This document shows positions 25,948-35,106 of a stretch of DNA of 64,000 nt, piece after piece. Positions within the stretch are counted from its first letter, which is position 1; each line of letters starts with the position of its first letter. The DNA lies in the NCBI GenBank assembly GCA_964635975.1, contig CAZWPO010000003.1, forward strand, positions 62,001 to 126,000, written 5' to 3'. The notes below the pieces were generated by a model. The model had not been told where the DNA came from and did not search any database. It worked only from the letters and a program-made list of their open reading frames with translations. Source of the stretch: UBA5314 sp964635975. GTDB taxonomy: Bacteria > Bacillota > Syntrophomonadia > Syntrophomonadales > Syntrophomonadaceae. A program made the position numbers and the translations under genes.

Positions 25948-25976
25948 ATTATAGAGCTAGCTTTATGGTTTGTCAA
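25948..25976 (-). promoter_or_regulatory. Perfect consensus sigma-A promoter on the minus strand
   Basis: On the minus strand TTGACA (25976-25971), a 17-bp spacer and TATAAT (25953-25948) match the vegetative consensus exactly, upstream of the MazG-like gene. Confidence 0.85.
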
Positions 25977-26027
25977 TGTCCAATGGGCCTGCAATTGGGC
26001 AATTATAGGCCTGCTTGACGCTTATGA

Positions 26028-26069
26028 TTGATGATTAGAGCAGTTATTTTTATACATGGATGGTATAAA
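26028..26069 (+). promoter_or_regulatory. Candidate promoter(s) of yacL-ispD-ispF
   Basis: TTGATG, 17 bp, TATACA (26028-26056), and a second extended -10 TGGTATAAA at 26061-26069. Confidence 0.4.
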
Positions 26070-26111
26070 TATCTAAGCTCAACCTCACAATAATAATGGA
26101 GGTGGAAATAA

Positions 26112-27224
26112 ATGTTGAAGAAGAAAATTTCACGCGCTCTGGCCTGCCTGGCCCTGGTTTTTGGATTATGGACCTTATACTTTTCCAATTTTCTTCCTGG
26201 ATGGGATCTAAAGTGGAGGGCATCAGCAAGCCTGATTATTGCTTTGCTGGTTTACCAGCTGGGAATCAGAGGAGTGGGAATGCTTAATCTGTTGTCCCAA
26301 AAATTTGACGCTGCTCTCGATAGTATTTCTATTGAGACTATTGTGGGTGGTGGAGGCGGGTTAGTATTTGGGATTCTGGCCGGCGCGGTCAGTGCCTATC
26401 CTCTTTCCTCTATCGGAGGTGCACAGGGTGCTGCTATGGTATTACTGATATTCTTTATCAGCGCTTTTCTAGGCATAAAAATAGGTTCTAGAAGAGCCCT
26501 GGATATTTTTGGCTGCCTGCCTTTGAACATGAAGAAAACAATGGACGAAAAGGCCTTGCACTATGGGGGATGCAAGATTCTGGATACTAGTGCGATAATT
26601 GATGGAAGAATATATGATGTTTGTTTGAGCAACTTCCTGGAAGGAACTCTTTTGGTACCAACCTTTGTAATCGAAGAACTCCAGCATATTGCGGATTCTT
26701 CAGATCATATACGCCGAAGCAAAGGCCGGCGGGGCCTGGATCTATTATCCAAAATGCAAAAACATTCGAATATAAAAGTTGATATAATAGAGTCAAATCC
26801 GTATGAAGAAAGAGATGTCGATGCAAAATTAGTTCGTCTCTGCAAGCAGCTAGGAGCCGGGATTATAACCAATGACTACAATTTAAACAAAGTCGCGGAA
26901 CTGCAAGGATTAAAAGTCCTCAACATCAATGAGCTGACCAATGCAGTAAAAGTCATGGTCTTTCCTGGAGAAAACATGCACATCACAATAATCAAAGAAG
27001 GGAAAGAACCTGGGCAGGGGGTTGGCTACCTGGAGGACGGCACTATGGTGGTAGTTGAAGACGCCTATGCCGAAATCGGGCGCGACCTGGAAGTAACCGT
27101 TACAAGTGTTTTTCAGACAGCAGCCGGACGTATGATCTTTACCCGTAAGATTAAAGTTGCGGATATACCTGGGACCACGGGTACGGCTCTGCAGAATATA
27201 CAAGAGGTGAATATATATGGCTGA
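26112..27224 (+). CDS. yacL: PIN/TRAM-domain membrane protein, YacL family
   Basis: Product of 370 residues. Four transmembrane segments occupy about 8-28, 37-55, 76-97 and 104-124. A PIN nuclease-like domain (about 155-285) shows acidic residues in ILDTSAIIDGRIYD, DVDAKLVRL and IITNDYNLNK. A C-terminal TRAM RNA-binding domain (about 298-355) follows. This suggests a membrane-tethered RNA nuclease, but substrate and role are not known. Ribosome-binding site GGAGGTGG. It overlaps ispD by 8 bp, and yacL-ispD-ispF is conserved in Bacillus. Confidence 0.92.
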   Translation: MLKKKISRALACLALVFGLWTLYFSNFLPGWDLKWRASASLIIALLVYQLGIRGVGMLNLLSQKFDAALDSISIETIVGGGGGLVFGILAGAVSAYPLSSIGGAQGAAMVLLIFFISAFLGIKIGSRRALDIFGCLPLNMKKTMDEKALHYGGCKILDTSAIIDGRIYDVCLSNFLEGTLLVPTFVIEELQHIADSSDHIRRSKGRRGLDLLSKMQKHSNIKVDIIESNPYEERDVDAKLVRLCKQLGAGIITNDYNLNKVAELQGLKVLNINELTNAVKVMVFPGENMHITIIKEGKEPGQGVGYLEDGTMVVVEDAYAEIGRDLEVTVTSVFQTAAGRMIFTRKIKVADIPGTTGTALQNIQEVNIYG

Positions 27225-27921
27225 TAGCCTGTCAGTTTTACTGGCAGCTGCCGGAACTGGAAGCCGGATGGGAAGCGATATCAACAAGCAGTACATTCTA
27301 CTGAAGGACAGACCGGTAATATGTTATTCGTTGGATTTATTTGAAAGCATGAGCATCGTAGAAGAGGTAGTTATAGCAGCCCATCCTACCGAGCTTGAGT
27401 ACTGTAGTAATCAGATAGTGTCAAAATTTGGTTATAAGAAGGTAACTCATGTAGTGGCCGGCGGTCCAACCCGTCAGGACTCGGTTTGGCATGGCTTGCA
27501 AATGATAGCTCCAAACAAACAAATAGTAGCTATTCACGATGGAGCCCGGCCACTGATGAACGAGGCTCTATTTCTGAGTCTGGTTGAGGCTGTGCAGCAG
27601 TGGGGAGCGGCGATACCTGGGATTTCTGCCCGGGATAGTCTAAAGCTGGTCGATGAGAAGGGTTTTGTGATCAGGAGCCTGGACCGGTCAACCGTGATGG
27701 CGGTTCAAACTCCACAACTTTTTCGATATTCCGAACTTGTCAAGGCTTATGAAAAAGCATGGGATGAAGGCTTCCAAGCTACTGACGATGCAGCTCTTTA
27801 TGAACGTTATATAGGAAGGGTCAAGATTGTTCCCGGCGATTACAGGAATATAAAAATAACTACGCAAGAAGATCTCATTATTGGCGAAAGCTATCTAGAG
27901 CGGGGAGAGATGAGAGAATGA
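27217..27921 (+). CDS. ispD: 2-C-methyl-D-erythritol 4-phosphate cytidylyltransferase
   Basis: MEP-pathway enzyme that joins CTP and methylerythritol phosphate, 234 residues. Nucleotide-binding N-terminus LLAAAGTGSRMGSDINKQYI, then HDGARPL and AVQTPQLFRY match the IspD family. The stop overlaps the ispF start (ATGA), implying coupling. Confidence 0.96.
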   Translation: MADSLSVLLAAAGTGSRMGSDINKQYILLKDRPVICYSLDLFESMSIVEEVVIAAHPTELEYCSNQIVSKFGYKKVTHVVAGGPTRQDSVWHGLQMIAPNKQIVAIHDGARPLMNEALFLSLVEAVQQWGAAIPGISARDSLKLVDEKGFVIRSLDRSTVMAVQTPQLFRYSELVKAYEKAWDEGFQATDDAALYERYIGRVKIVPGDYRNIKITTQEDLIIGESYLERGEMRE

Positions 27922-28403
27922 GGGTTGGGATTGGATATGATGTGCATCAATTGGTCCCAGGGCGGAAGCTGGTACTAGGCGGGGTGCAAATAGACCATTA
28001 CAAAGGGCTCTTAGGGCATTCTGACGCCGACGTCCTCCTGCACGCGTTGTGTGATGCCCTGCTGGGGGCGGCTGCTGCAGGGGATATCGGCCGACATTTT
28101 CCGGACCAATCCCATGAATACAAGGATATAAGCAGCCTGATACTCCTGGCTCGAGTAAAAGAAATTCTTGAAATATCAGGTTATAAGGTAGTAAATGTAG
28201 ACAGTGTCATAGCTGCCCAGCGTCCCCGGCTGGCACCGTATATTGAAGATATGCGGGATAATATCGCCAGGGTTTTAGAAATTCCGGTTGCCTGTGTGGG
28301 AGTCAAAGCTACTACCACCGAGGGATTGGGATTGGAAGGCAGGGAAGAAGGCATCTCCGCCCAGGCGATAGCATTAATTGATTCATCGGGAGATAAAATA
28401 TAA
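27918..28403 (+). CDS. ispF: 2-C-methyl-D-erythritol 2,4-cyclodiphosphate synthase
   Basis: MEP-pathway enzyme that cyclises CDP-methylerythritol phosphate. It has 161 residues. Zinc ligands Asp8 and His10 in GYDVH, and His34 in LLGHSDADV, are present. KATTTEGLGLEGREEGISAQ is the C-terminal signature. Expected to act as a trimer next to IspD. Confidence 0.97.
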   Translation: MRVGIGYDVHQLVPGRKLVLGGVQIDHYKGLLGHSDADVLLHALCDALLGAAAAGDIGRHFPDQSHEYKDISSLILLARVKEILEISGYKVVNVDSVIAAQRPRLAPYIEDMRDNIARVLEIPVACVGVKATTTEGLGLEGREEGISAQAIALIDSSGDKI

Positions 28404-28590
28404 ACGTTTTTAAAAAAAGCCTCTTCTAGAGTGGTTTTCAGCATATTACCAGCAAAGGGTAAAATATTTTGGGAGATGCTCCTTGATCCTGCTTAAAGCT
28501 AACCTGGCGCGGCAGGATTTTATTTTTATAGGGCAAGAAGCAGCACCGGCTCATGTTCGTCAATGAAAACGTTATTATATAGAGAAGTGC

Positions 28591-28619
28591 TTTTCCTGAG
28601 ATATAGTAAATGGTATAAT
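28591..28619 (+). promoter_or_regulatory. Promoter of gltX
   Basis: Extended -10 TGGTATAAT at 28611-28619 with a weak -35 TTTTCC at 28591. It lies 24 bp before the gltX start and supports the 28644 start over an upstream ATG at 28563. Confidence 0.55.
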
Positions 28620-28643
28620 TTGCGAACGACAGGAGGGAAAGCT

Positions 28644-30098
28644 ATGCCGAAATTAAAAGTCAGATTTGCTCCCAGCCCCACAGGCCCGCTGCATATAGGG
28701 GGGGCACGTTCAGCCCTGTTCAATTACTTGTTTGCTGAGCATGAAGGAGCAGATATGGTTTTACGTATTGAAGATACAGACCTTGAGAGGTCCAAAAGAG
28801 AATATGAAGATGAAATCATAGAATCCTTGAAATGGTTGGGTATCAGCTGGCGGGAGGGAGTAGATATTGGCGGGGAAAATGCGCCCTATCGTCAGACCGA
28901 AAGGCTGGAATTATACCAGGAATACGCCCGAAGCCTTCTTCACAGCGGGCATGCCTACCACTGCTTCTGTAGTGAGGAGGAGCTGGAGAGTGAACGGCAG
29001 GAGATGATGGAACACGGCGATATGCCGCGTTATTCCGGGAAATGCCGCTATATGACCGATGAGGAAAGAGAAGCAAAACTGGCTCTAGGGATAAAACCAA
29101 CCGTACGCTTTATCGTCCCCAACAATAAGATTTATCTTCTTGATGATTTGGTACGGGGCAGGGTAACTTTTGAGAGTGATAACAGTGGTGACTTTATCAT
29201 AATAAAATCGGACGGGATTCCCACCTATAATTTCGCAGTGGTTATTGACGACTATCTGATGGGAATCACTCATGTCATCAGAGCAGAAGAGCATTTACCT
29301 AATACTCCGCGCCAGCTTATGATCTACGAAGCATTGAACTTCAAACGGCCAGAATTTGCACATATTTCCTTAATTTTAGGCAGCGACCGCCAGAAGATGA
29401 GCAAACGCCATGGTGCCACTTCTTTGATCCAATACCGGGAAATGGGCTACCTTCCCGAGGCTGTGTTTAATTTTCTTGTCCTGATGGGCTGGTCTCCCGA
29501 GGGGGAGCAGGTAGTACTATCTCGCTCAGAAATAATACAAGCCTTTACACTGGAGCGGGTTTCAAAAAGCCCGGCGGTATTCGACGTTGATAAATTAAAC
29601 TGGTTGAATCAGCAGTACATAAAAAAGTTGACTACAGGGGAGTTGAAAGAAGTACTGCAGCCCTTTTTTGCCCGCTCCGCCTATGCAGAACCTGTTCTCA
29701 AGCTGGGCCCAGCACAGATGGAGCTGCTGTTAAATGCCGTTCGGGACCGTCTGGTTTCCCTGAGTGACATAGAAGGATTTTTAGAACTGATATTTTCCGA
29801 TCCAGTCTACGAAGAGGAAGCCTGGCCGGTTCTTGGACAGGAGCATACCAGCAACTTGCTGCAGACTTTTATGGAGTCACTCCCGGAGACGATGATTTTT
29901 GAAGAAATTCAGCCCCTGCTTAAAGCATTAGTCAAACAGATGAAACTGAAGCCTGCCCAGGTTTATATGCCGATTCGATGTGCTTTGAGCGGCAGGACGC
30001 ATGGGATCGACCTGCCTTACCTTATCGTCCTCTGGGGAAGAGATGAAATCTGCCGTAGAGTCAATCATACTATTGATCGGATGAAAAGCCGGGCTTAA
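28644..30098 (+). CDS. gltX: Glutamyl-tRNA synthetase
   Basis: Class I synthetase charging tRNA-Glu (and often tRNA-Gln in Firmicutes), 484 residues. HIGG at 17-20 in PSPTGPLHIGG and the KMSKR loop near 250 are present. Cysteines in HCFCSEEE and GKCRY resemble the zinc site of some GluRS. The ATG at 28644 has AGGAGGG seven bases upstream. Confidence 0.96.
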   Translation: MPKLKVRFAPSPTGPLHIGGARSALFNYLFAEHEGADMVLRIEDTDLERSKREYEDEIIESLKWLGISWREGVDIGGENAPYRQTERLELYQEYARSLLHSGHAYHCFCSEEELESERQEMMEHGDMPRYSGKCRYMTDEEREAKLALGIKPTVRFIVPNNKIYLLDDLVRGRVTFESDNSGDFIIIKSDGIPTYNFAVVIDDYLMGITHVIRAEEHLPNTPRQLMIYEALNFKRPEFAHISLILGSDRQKMSKRHGATSLIQYREMGYLPEAVFNFLVLMGWSPEGEQVVLSRSEIIQAFTLERVSKSPAVFDVDKLNWLNQQYIKKLTTGELKEVLQPFFARSAYAEPVLKLGPAQMELLLNAVRDRLVSLSDIEGFLELIFSDPVYEEEAWPVLGQEHTSNLLQTFMESLPETMIFEEIQPLLKALVKQMKLKPAQVYMPIRCALSGRTHGIDLPYLIVLWGRDEICRRVNHTIDRMKSRA

Positions 30099-30121
30099 CT
30101 AATAAGCTTGGGGGTAGCGTT

Positions 30122-30442
30122 ATGAGAAAAGAGACCATACTGGATATACCAGCGGCAGCAACTCCATTGGGTGGAAGAGCCCGGCAGCTGGTGGATAATC
30201 CGGATGTGAGAATTGTAAATCTGGAGCTGAAACCGGGAGAAGAAGTTAAGAGCCACCTGGCACCGGTGGACGTTGTTTTTATTGTTATATCCGGAACTGG
30301 GCAGGTCAAGTTGGAGGATGACTTTTTAGAACTGCTAGAAGGCCAGATGCTGGTTTGTCCTACAGGATTAGAACGCTCAATACAGGCGGGAGATGAGGGG
30401 TTAAACCTGATAGTGGTCCGGGCGCCAAATCCAGCCAGCTAA
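30122..30442 (+). CDS. Cupin-domain protein, function unknown
   Basis: Product of 106 residues predicted to be one conserved beta-barrel cupin: LKPGEEVKSHLAPVDVVFIV, ISGTGQVKLEDD, EGQMLVCPTG, NLIVVRAPNP. The first motif has one His and lacks the full HxH...E set, so metal binding and enzymatic activity are doubtful. It sits 23 bp after gltX and may be cotranscribed. Function is not predictable. Confidence 0.75.
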   Translation: MRKETILDIPAAATPLGGRARQLVDNPDVRIVNLELKPGEEVKSHLAPVDVVFIVISGTGQVKLEDDFLELLEGQMLVCPTGLERSIQAGDEGLNLIVVRAPNPAS

Positions 30443-30458
30443 AAAACGAATAGCTGAG

Positions 30459-30489
30459 TTTGACATCTTGCTATCAGCTTGCATATAAT
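30459..30489 (+). promoter_or_regulatory. Promoter of the T-box leader
   Basis: TTGACA at 30459-30464 and TATAAT at 30484-30489 with a 19-bp spacer (CATATA at 30482 would give 17 bp). Confidence 0.6.
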
Positions 30490-30504
30490 CATAGTAACTA
30501 CATA

Positions 30505-30758
30505 ATATAACTGCTGAGAATGGGAATAGTAAGTATCGATCGCTGACAGAAAGAAGGGGCCACCGGCTGAGAGCCCTTTCATTGTATGAAGGTACTGAAT
30601 GTGCGCCCGGGAGCAGATGGTCCGAAATATTAGTAGGGCCATCCGGATAACCGTTAAATTGTATTGAGTGGGGTGGAACCTTTTAAGGTTTTATCCAACA
30701 AGAGTGGGACCGCGGAAGAATAGCCTTTCGTCTCTTTAGGAGATGAAAGGCTTGTTTT
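30505..30758 (+). promoter_or_regulatory. T-box riboswitch controlling cysE-cysS
   Basis: The conserved T-box core AGTGGGACCGCGG (30702-30714 region) precedes a strong terminator: stem 30722-30734 with 30740-30752, then TTGTTTTA. Uncharged tRNA pairing to the T-box would favour the antiterminator. A UGC codon at 30602-30604 in the Stem I region fits a cysteine specifier, consistent with the downstream cysteine genes; the specifier assignment is by eye. Confidence 0.88.
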
Positions 30759-30777
30759 ATGCAAAGGGGGGAAGGGA

Positions 30778-31500
30778 ATGTTCTCAGCCATCAAAAGGGA
30801 AATTGAAGTTATTTTTGAGAGAGATCCGGCAGCGCGCAGTGTACCCGAAATTATAATGCTTTACCCGGGTTTTCATGCTATTATCAACCACCGCCTAGCA
30901 CATTGGCTATATCAGCATAAGAGATTTTTCCTGGCCCGGATGGTGTCCCATCTCAGCCGTTTTTTCACCCAGATTGAGATCCACCCGGGTGCAACCATCG
31001 GAAAAGGCTTCTTCATAGATCATGGCAGTGGTATAGTTATTGGAGAAACAACCGAGATCGGCGAAAATGTTACACTCTACCAAGGAGTTACTCTGGGGGG
31101 AACCGGGAAGGATAAGGGCAAGCGGCATCCTACCTTGGGTGATAATGTAATGGTAAGCACAGGCGCGCAGATTCTTGGCAACATTTCCATTGGCAATAAT
31201 GTAAAAATTGGAGCTGGCTCGGTGGTCACCAAAAGCGTACCTGCCAACTGCACAGTGGTTGGAGTCCCGGGCCGAATAGTTGTCCGCGATGGGGCTAAAG
31301 TCGAAGATGGACGAGTCGTAGTCGATCTGGAGCACAATATGCTGCCCGACCCGGTCGCCGATATGCTTTCAGCTATGCAGGACCGGATCGAAGTCCTGGA
31401 AAAGCGTTTAAATAAGTACGAAAGTGGGGAACCGTCTAATGAAGGTATACAACAGCTTAAGTGGACAAAAAGAAGAGCTGGTGCTGGCGGATCCGCCTAA
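30778..31500 (+). CDS. cysE: Serine O-acetyltransferase
   Basis: Makes O-acetylserine from serine and acetyl-CoA, the first step of cysteine synthesis. Product 240 residues. A helical N-domain is followed by a left-handed beta-helix with hexapeptide repeats; catalytic His lies in FFIDHGSGIVIGET and the GVTLGGTGKDKGKRHPTLGD loop is the family signature. The C-terminal 20 residues overlap cysS by 62 bp and look like a non-conserved tail. Confidence 0.95.
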   Translation: MFSAIKREIEVIFERDPAARSVPEIIMLYPGFHAIINHRLAHWLYQHKRFFLARMVSHLSRFFTQIEIHPGATIGKGFFIDHGSGIVIGETTEIGENVTLYQGVTLGGTGKDKGKRHPTLGDNVMVSTGAQILGNISIGNNVKIGAGSVVTKSVPANCTVVGVPGRIVVRDGAKVEDGRVVVDLEHNMLPDPVADMLSAMQDRIEVLEKRLNKYESGEPSNEGIQQLKWTKRRAGAGGSA

Positions 31501-33040
31501 ACTAAAAATGTATGTGTGCGGACCTACCACCTACAATTATATCCATTTGGGGAATGCCAGGCCCCTGGTAGTATTTGACACAGTCCGCCGCTATCTTGAA
31601 TTCAAGGGCTATGAGGTAACCTATGTTCAGAATTTTACCGACATTGATGACAAAATAATAAATAGGGCTGCCGAAGAAGGGATGAGAGCTCAGGCCCTTT
31701 CGGAGATGTATATCGATGAATACTTTGTAGATGCTGACCGGTTGGGCATACGCAGGGCAGATGTACATCCCCGGGTTAGCAAGCATATCCCCCAAATCGT
31801 GGAATCGATTCGAAGGTTGGTCGAGAAAGGTTATGCCTATGAAGTAGATGGAGATGTCTATTACCGGGTTAAGGCCTTTAGCGAATACGGAAAGCTTTCT
31901 CATCGTTCTTTAGAGGATATGCTGGCCGGCTCCCGTGTCGAAGTGGATGATCGCAAAGAGGCTCCGGTGGACTTTGCTTTATGGAAGGCGGCCAAAGAAG
32001 GAGAACCCTACTGGCCTAGTCCCTGGGGTCCGGGGCGTCCCGGCTGGCATATCGAGTGCTCGGTAATGTCTATGCATTATCTGGGAGACACCTTGGATAT
32101 ACACGGAGGGGGCAGCGATCTTATTTTCCCCCACCATGAAAATGAAATAGCTCAGGCGGAAGCTTTAACGGGAAAGCCTTTTGTAAAATACTGGATGCAC
32201 AATGGATTTATAACCGTCAACAGTGAGAAGATGTCCAAATCTTTGGGAAACTTCTTTATCCTGCGTGATATATTGGATAAGTTTCCGGCTGATGTAGTGC
32301 GTTTTTATTTAATTGCCACTCATTACAGAAGCCCGTTGGATTTTGATGATGGAAAGCTGGAGGAAGCTCGCCGAGCGTTGGGTAGACTTAAAAATACTAT
32401 GTTCCTGGCTAAAGAATATTTAGAGGGTAAACAGTGTGGCGAGGACGAGGCATTGGATGAAGTAGCCGAAGTATTTATAAAAGAAGTGCAGGAACTGCAG
32501 GTCAAGTTTATGGAAGCAATGGATGATGATTTCAACACTGCCAAGGCGCTGGGATTCTTATTTGAGATGGCTCGGCAAATCAATTCTTATATAACTGCCA
32601 ACGCCAACAATGAAACTCAAAACATCTATGTTGTAAAGAAAGCCTCCTCATTTTTTTATGAACTAGGGCAAGTGATGGGTTTCTTTATGGATCAGGATAA
32701 CGAGGTTAAAGACATTTGTGCAGAGCTGGTATCCATTTTGCTGGAGTTAAGAACTATCGGCCGTCTTCGCAAAGACTACCGCGAAGTTGCGGTAACAATT
32801 CGAGATTATTTGTTGGATAATAAAGTCAGCATCGAAGATACCGAAAAGGGCACTAAATTTAAAGCCGATAATTATCCACCTGCAGAAGAGCTGGTACAGG
32901 AGTTAATAAATTGGCGCGCCTATTTTAAAAACCTGAAAGAGTACCAGGAAGCGGATTATGTTCGCCAAAGGCTGCAGGATGTGGGTGTAATCATAGAAGA
33001 CACCCGGGAAGGAGTAAGATGGAAATTTGCTGATGCATGA
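31439..33040 (+). CDS. cysS: Cysteinyl-tRNA synthetase
   Basis: Charges tRNA-Cys. Product 533 residues, somewhat longer than the usual 465. Zinc ligand Cys27 in MYVCGPT, HLGN at 36-39 and the KMSKS loop in SEKMSKSLGN are intact. The ATG at 31439 lies inside the end of cysE; a GTG at 31424 is an in-frame alternative. The T-box upstream regulates cysE-cysS together. Confidence 0.95.
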   Translation: MKVYNSLSGQKEELVLADPPKLKMYVCGPTTYNYIHLGNARPLVVFDTVRRYLEFKGYEVTYVQNFTDIDDKIINRAAEEGMRAQALSEMYIDEYFVDADRLGIRRADVHPRVSKHIPQIVESIRRLVEKGYAYEVDGDVYYRVKAFSEYGKLSHRSLEDMLAGSRVEVDDRKEAPVDFALWKAAKEGEPYWPSPWGPGRPGWHIECSVMSMHYLGDTLDIHGGGSDLIFPHHENEIAQAEALTGKPFVKYWMHNGFITVNSEKMSKSLGNFFILRDILDKFPADVVRFYLIATHYRSPLDFDDGKLEEARRALGRLKNTMFLAKEYLEGKQCGEDEALDEVAEVFIKEVQELQVKFMEAMDDDFNTAKALGFLFEMARQINSYITANANNETQNIYVVKKASSFFYELGQVMGFFMDQDNEVKDICAELVSILLELRTIGRLRKDYREVAVTIRDYLLDNKVSIEDTEKGTKFKADNYPPAEELVQELINWRAYFKNLKEYQEADYVRQRLQDVGVIIEDTREGVRWKFADA

Positions 33041-33440
33041 AATCCTGGACGAAAGATCTCTGCGGGAAATGTCACCTGTGCTTATAGCCTATATCGGTGA
33101 TGCCGTTTTTGAACTTATGGTGCGCACGGAACTACTTGCCCGGGGAAAACGCAGGGTGAAAGATATACACCTGGACACAGTAGAACACGTCAAGGCATCC
33201 AGTCAGGCGCGCTTTATTCGGGATATTTCTGATGTCTTGAGCGAACAGGAGAAGGAATTGGTCCGCTGGGGTAGGAATACGAAAAATCACGTGCCCAGGA
33301 ACGCCAACGTCGGCGACTACAGGTTGAGTACAGGATTGGAGACCCTTCTGGGCTATCTGTATTTAAAGGGTGACCTGGATAGACTTAAATATTTAGTTGA
33401 GAAAGGCTTAGAAAGCGAGTCTGATTTGGAATATATATAG
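33033..33440 (+). CDS. mrnC: Mini-ribonuclease III
   Basis: RNase III-like catalytic domain without a dsRNA-binding domain; matures 23S rRNA in Bacillus. Product 135 residues. LIAYIGDAVFELMVR carries the catalytic acidic residues and GRNTKNHVPRNANVGDYR is the family signature. Overlaps cysS by 8 bp. Confidence 0.94.
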   Translation: MHEILDERSLREMSPVLIAYIGDAVFELMVRTELLARGKRRVKDIHLDTVEHVKASSQARFIRDISDVLSEQEKELVRWGRNTKNHVPRNANVGDYRLSTGLETLLGYLYLKGDLDRLKYLVEKGLESESDLEYI

Positions 33441-33469
33441 GAAAACTGCAGGCTGGAGGAGGAAAGGTA

Positions 33470-34162
33470 ATGATTATTCAGCAGCCCAAGGTATTACTGC
33501 CGCAATCGGCATTGTCCCCGGAAGTTTTACTGCGACTGGAAAGATATGCGCGAGTTTGTTATAAGTCCGAGGACAGAATGAACGATGAAGGGGATCCCAA
33601 TTTTCTAAGGCGAATTGTAAAGAGTGGGCATGAATCAGTTATCGAGCATGAAAAAGCCAGCGTAATGTTTATTATCGACCGGGGCATATCCCACGAAATA
33701 GTACGCCATAGAATAGCCGCCTATAGCCAGGAGAGTACGCGCTACTGTCGGTACAACCAGAATAAGTTTGGCAATGAGATAACGGTGATTGAACCGTATT
33801 TTTTTAAAGATGATGAAAAAGCCTATACATATTGGAAAGACGCCTGCCAGGCTGCGGAGAATAAATATATGGCCTTGCTGGATGCGGGGCGCTCAGCCCA
33901 GGAGGCCAGGTCGGTGTTGCCGACTTGTCTGAAGACCGAAATTGTTGTTACTTATAACATGCGCGAGTGGAGGCACTTTTTCAACTTGCGCTGCGATTTT
34001 GCAGCTCATCCTCAGATGAGGCAGGTAGCCATACCCCTGCTTATAGCGTTTCAGGACAGAATGCCCGGTCTTTTTTTGGAAGTAGAGTATGATAGAAATT
34101 TCCCCGAGCAACATTATGCTGAAGTGCTTATCACGGATGATTTATTCAATCCACTAGCCTGA
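33470..34162 (+). CDS. thyX: Flavin-dependent thymidylate synthase
   Basis: FAD-dependent conversion of dUMP to dTMP using methylene-tetrahydrofolate. Product 230 residues. The ThyX signature RHRIAAYSQESTR is at 79-91. GGAGGAGGAAAGG lies before the ATG. Its position between mrnC and rlmB differs from the Bacillus order, so it is an insertion relative to that arrangement. Confidence 0.96.
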   Translation: MIIQQPKVLLPQSALSPEVLLRLERYARVCYKSEDRMNDEGDPNFLRRIVKSGHESVIEHEKASVMFIIDRGISHEIVRHRIAAYSQESTRYCRYNQNKFGNEITVIEPYFFKDDEKAYTYWKDACQAAENKYMALLDAGRSAQEARSVLPTCLKTEIVVTYNMREWRHFFNLRCDFAAHPQMRQVAIPLLIAFQDRMPGLFLEVEYDRNFPEQHYAEVLITDDLFNPLA

Positions 34163-34197
34163 GTGATAGAATTGATAAATAGGAGGCATGACTGTCT

Positions 34198-34935
34198 TTG
34201 ACCGAGAAGCTGGCGGGAATTAACAGTATTATGGAGGCCCTGAAGGGAAAACGCAAAGTCCACAAAATATTCATCCAAACCGGGAAAAAGGGGAAACGGT
34301 GGGATGAGCTGCTGGCACTAGCCCGAAAAAAGGGTGTCTTTGTACAGGAAGTCGAAAAAGAACGCTTAAACCAGATGTACAAGATAGGTAATCATCAGGG
34401 TCTTGTTGCAACTATCGATGCCTTTTCTTATGCGTCTCTGGAAGAGATACTGGAGAGGGCAGCTATGTCCGGAAAAGAACCGCTACTGCTGATGCTGGAT
34501 GGGATAGAAGATCCCCAGAATTTTGGGTCTATCATAAGAACGGCTGAATGTGCGGGAGTACATGGTATTATCATTCCCCGCCATGGCAGCGCTGAAGTAA
34601 ATGAGACAGTGAGCAGGGTGGCTGCCGGAGCGGTTGAACATATGTTAATTGCCCGGGAGACCAATTTGGCTCATACCATGGGACGCCTGAAAGAAATGGG
34701 GCTATGGGTTGTCGGAAGTGATATGCAGGCTTCACTATGCTATTATTCAACCACTTTTCCGACTCCTACCGTTTTGGTGATTGGATCAGAAGGTCAGGGG
34801 ATGCGTAAATTGGTCAAAGAAAACTGCGACATGCTGGTGCGGATCCCTATGTTTGGCGAAATTTCTTCTTTGAATGCATCTGTGGCGGCTTCTTTGCTCG
34901 TATATGAAGCCCTGCGCCAGAGAAATTACAATTGA
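34198..34935 (+). CDS. rlmB: 23S rRNA (guanosine-2'-O)-methyltransferase, TrmH/RlmB family
   Basis: SPOUT-class methyltransferase, 245 residues. An N-terminal substrate-binding domain (1-75) is followed by the knotted domain with LDGIEDPQNFGSIIRTAE, VIGSEGQGMRKLVKENCD and MFGEISSLNASVAASLL. Start TTG with AGGAGG 11 bases upstream; the ATG at 34188 is in another frame. Corresponds to Bacillus yacO. Confidence 0.94.
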   Translation: MTEKLAGINSIMEALKGKRKVHKIFIQTGKKGKRWDELLALARKKGVFVQEVEKERLNQMYKIGNHQGLVATIDAFSYASLEEILERAAMSGKEPLLLMLDGIEDPQNFGSIIRTAECAGVHGIIIPRHGSAEVNETVSRVAAGAVEHMLIARETNLAHTMGRLKEMGLWVVGSDMQASLCYYSTTFPTPTVLVIGSEGQGMRKLVKENCDMLVRIPMFGEISSLNASVAASLLVYEALRQRNYN

Positions 34936-35012
34936 CATAGTCCGTAGGGGTATATATCTATGGCCGTGAAAGCGGTTTGCCCGGTATTAAGGCATTTGTA
35001 GGCTTCCACAGC

Positions 35013-35041
35013 TTGACTATTGGGCAAGCAATTAATATAAT
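35013..35041 (+). promoter_or_regulatory. Promoter of sigH
   Basis: TTGACT, a 17-bp spacer and perfect TATAAT; 65 bp before the start codon. Confidence 0.75.
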
Positions 35042-35106
35042 AAGTATGCGTGCATACTTATATCCGTGCGTCTGTTCACAAACAATCAGTTATTGGAGGC
35101 GAAGGA

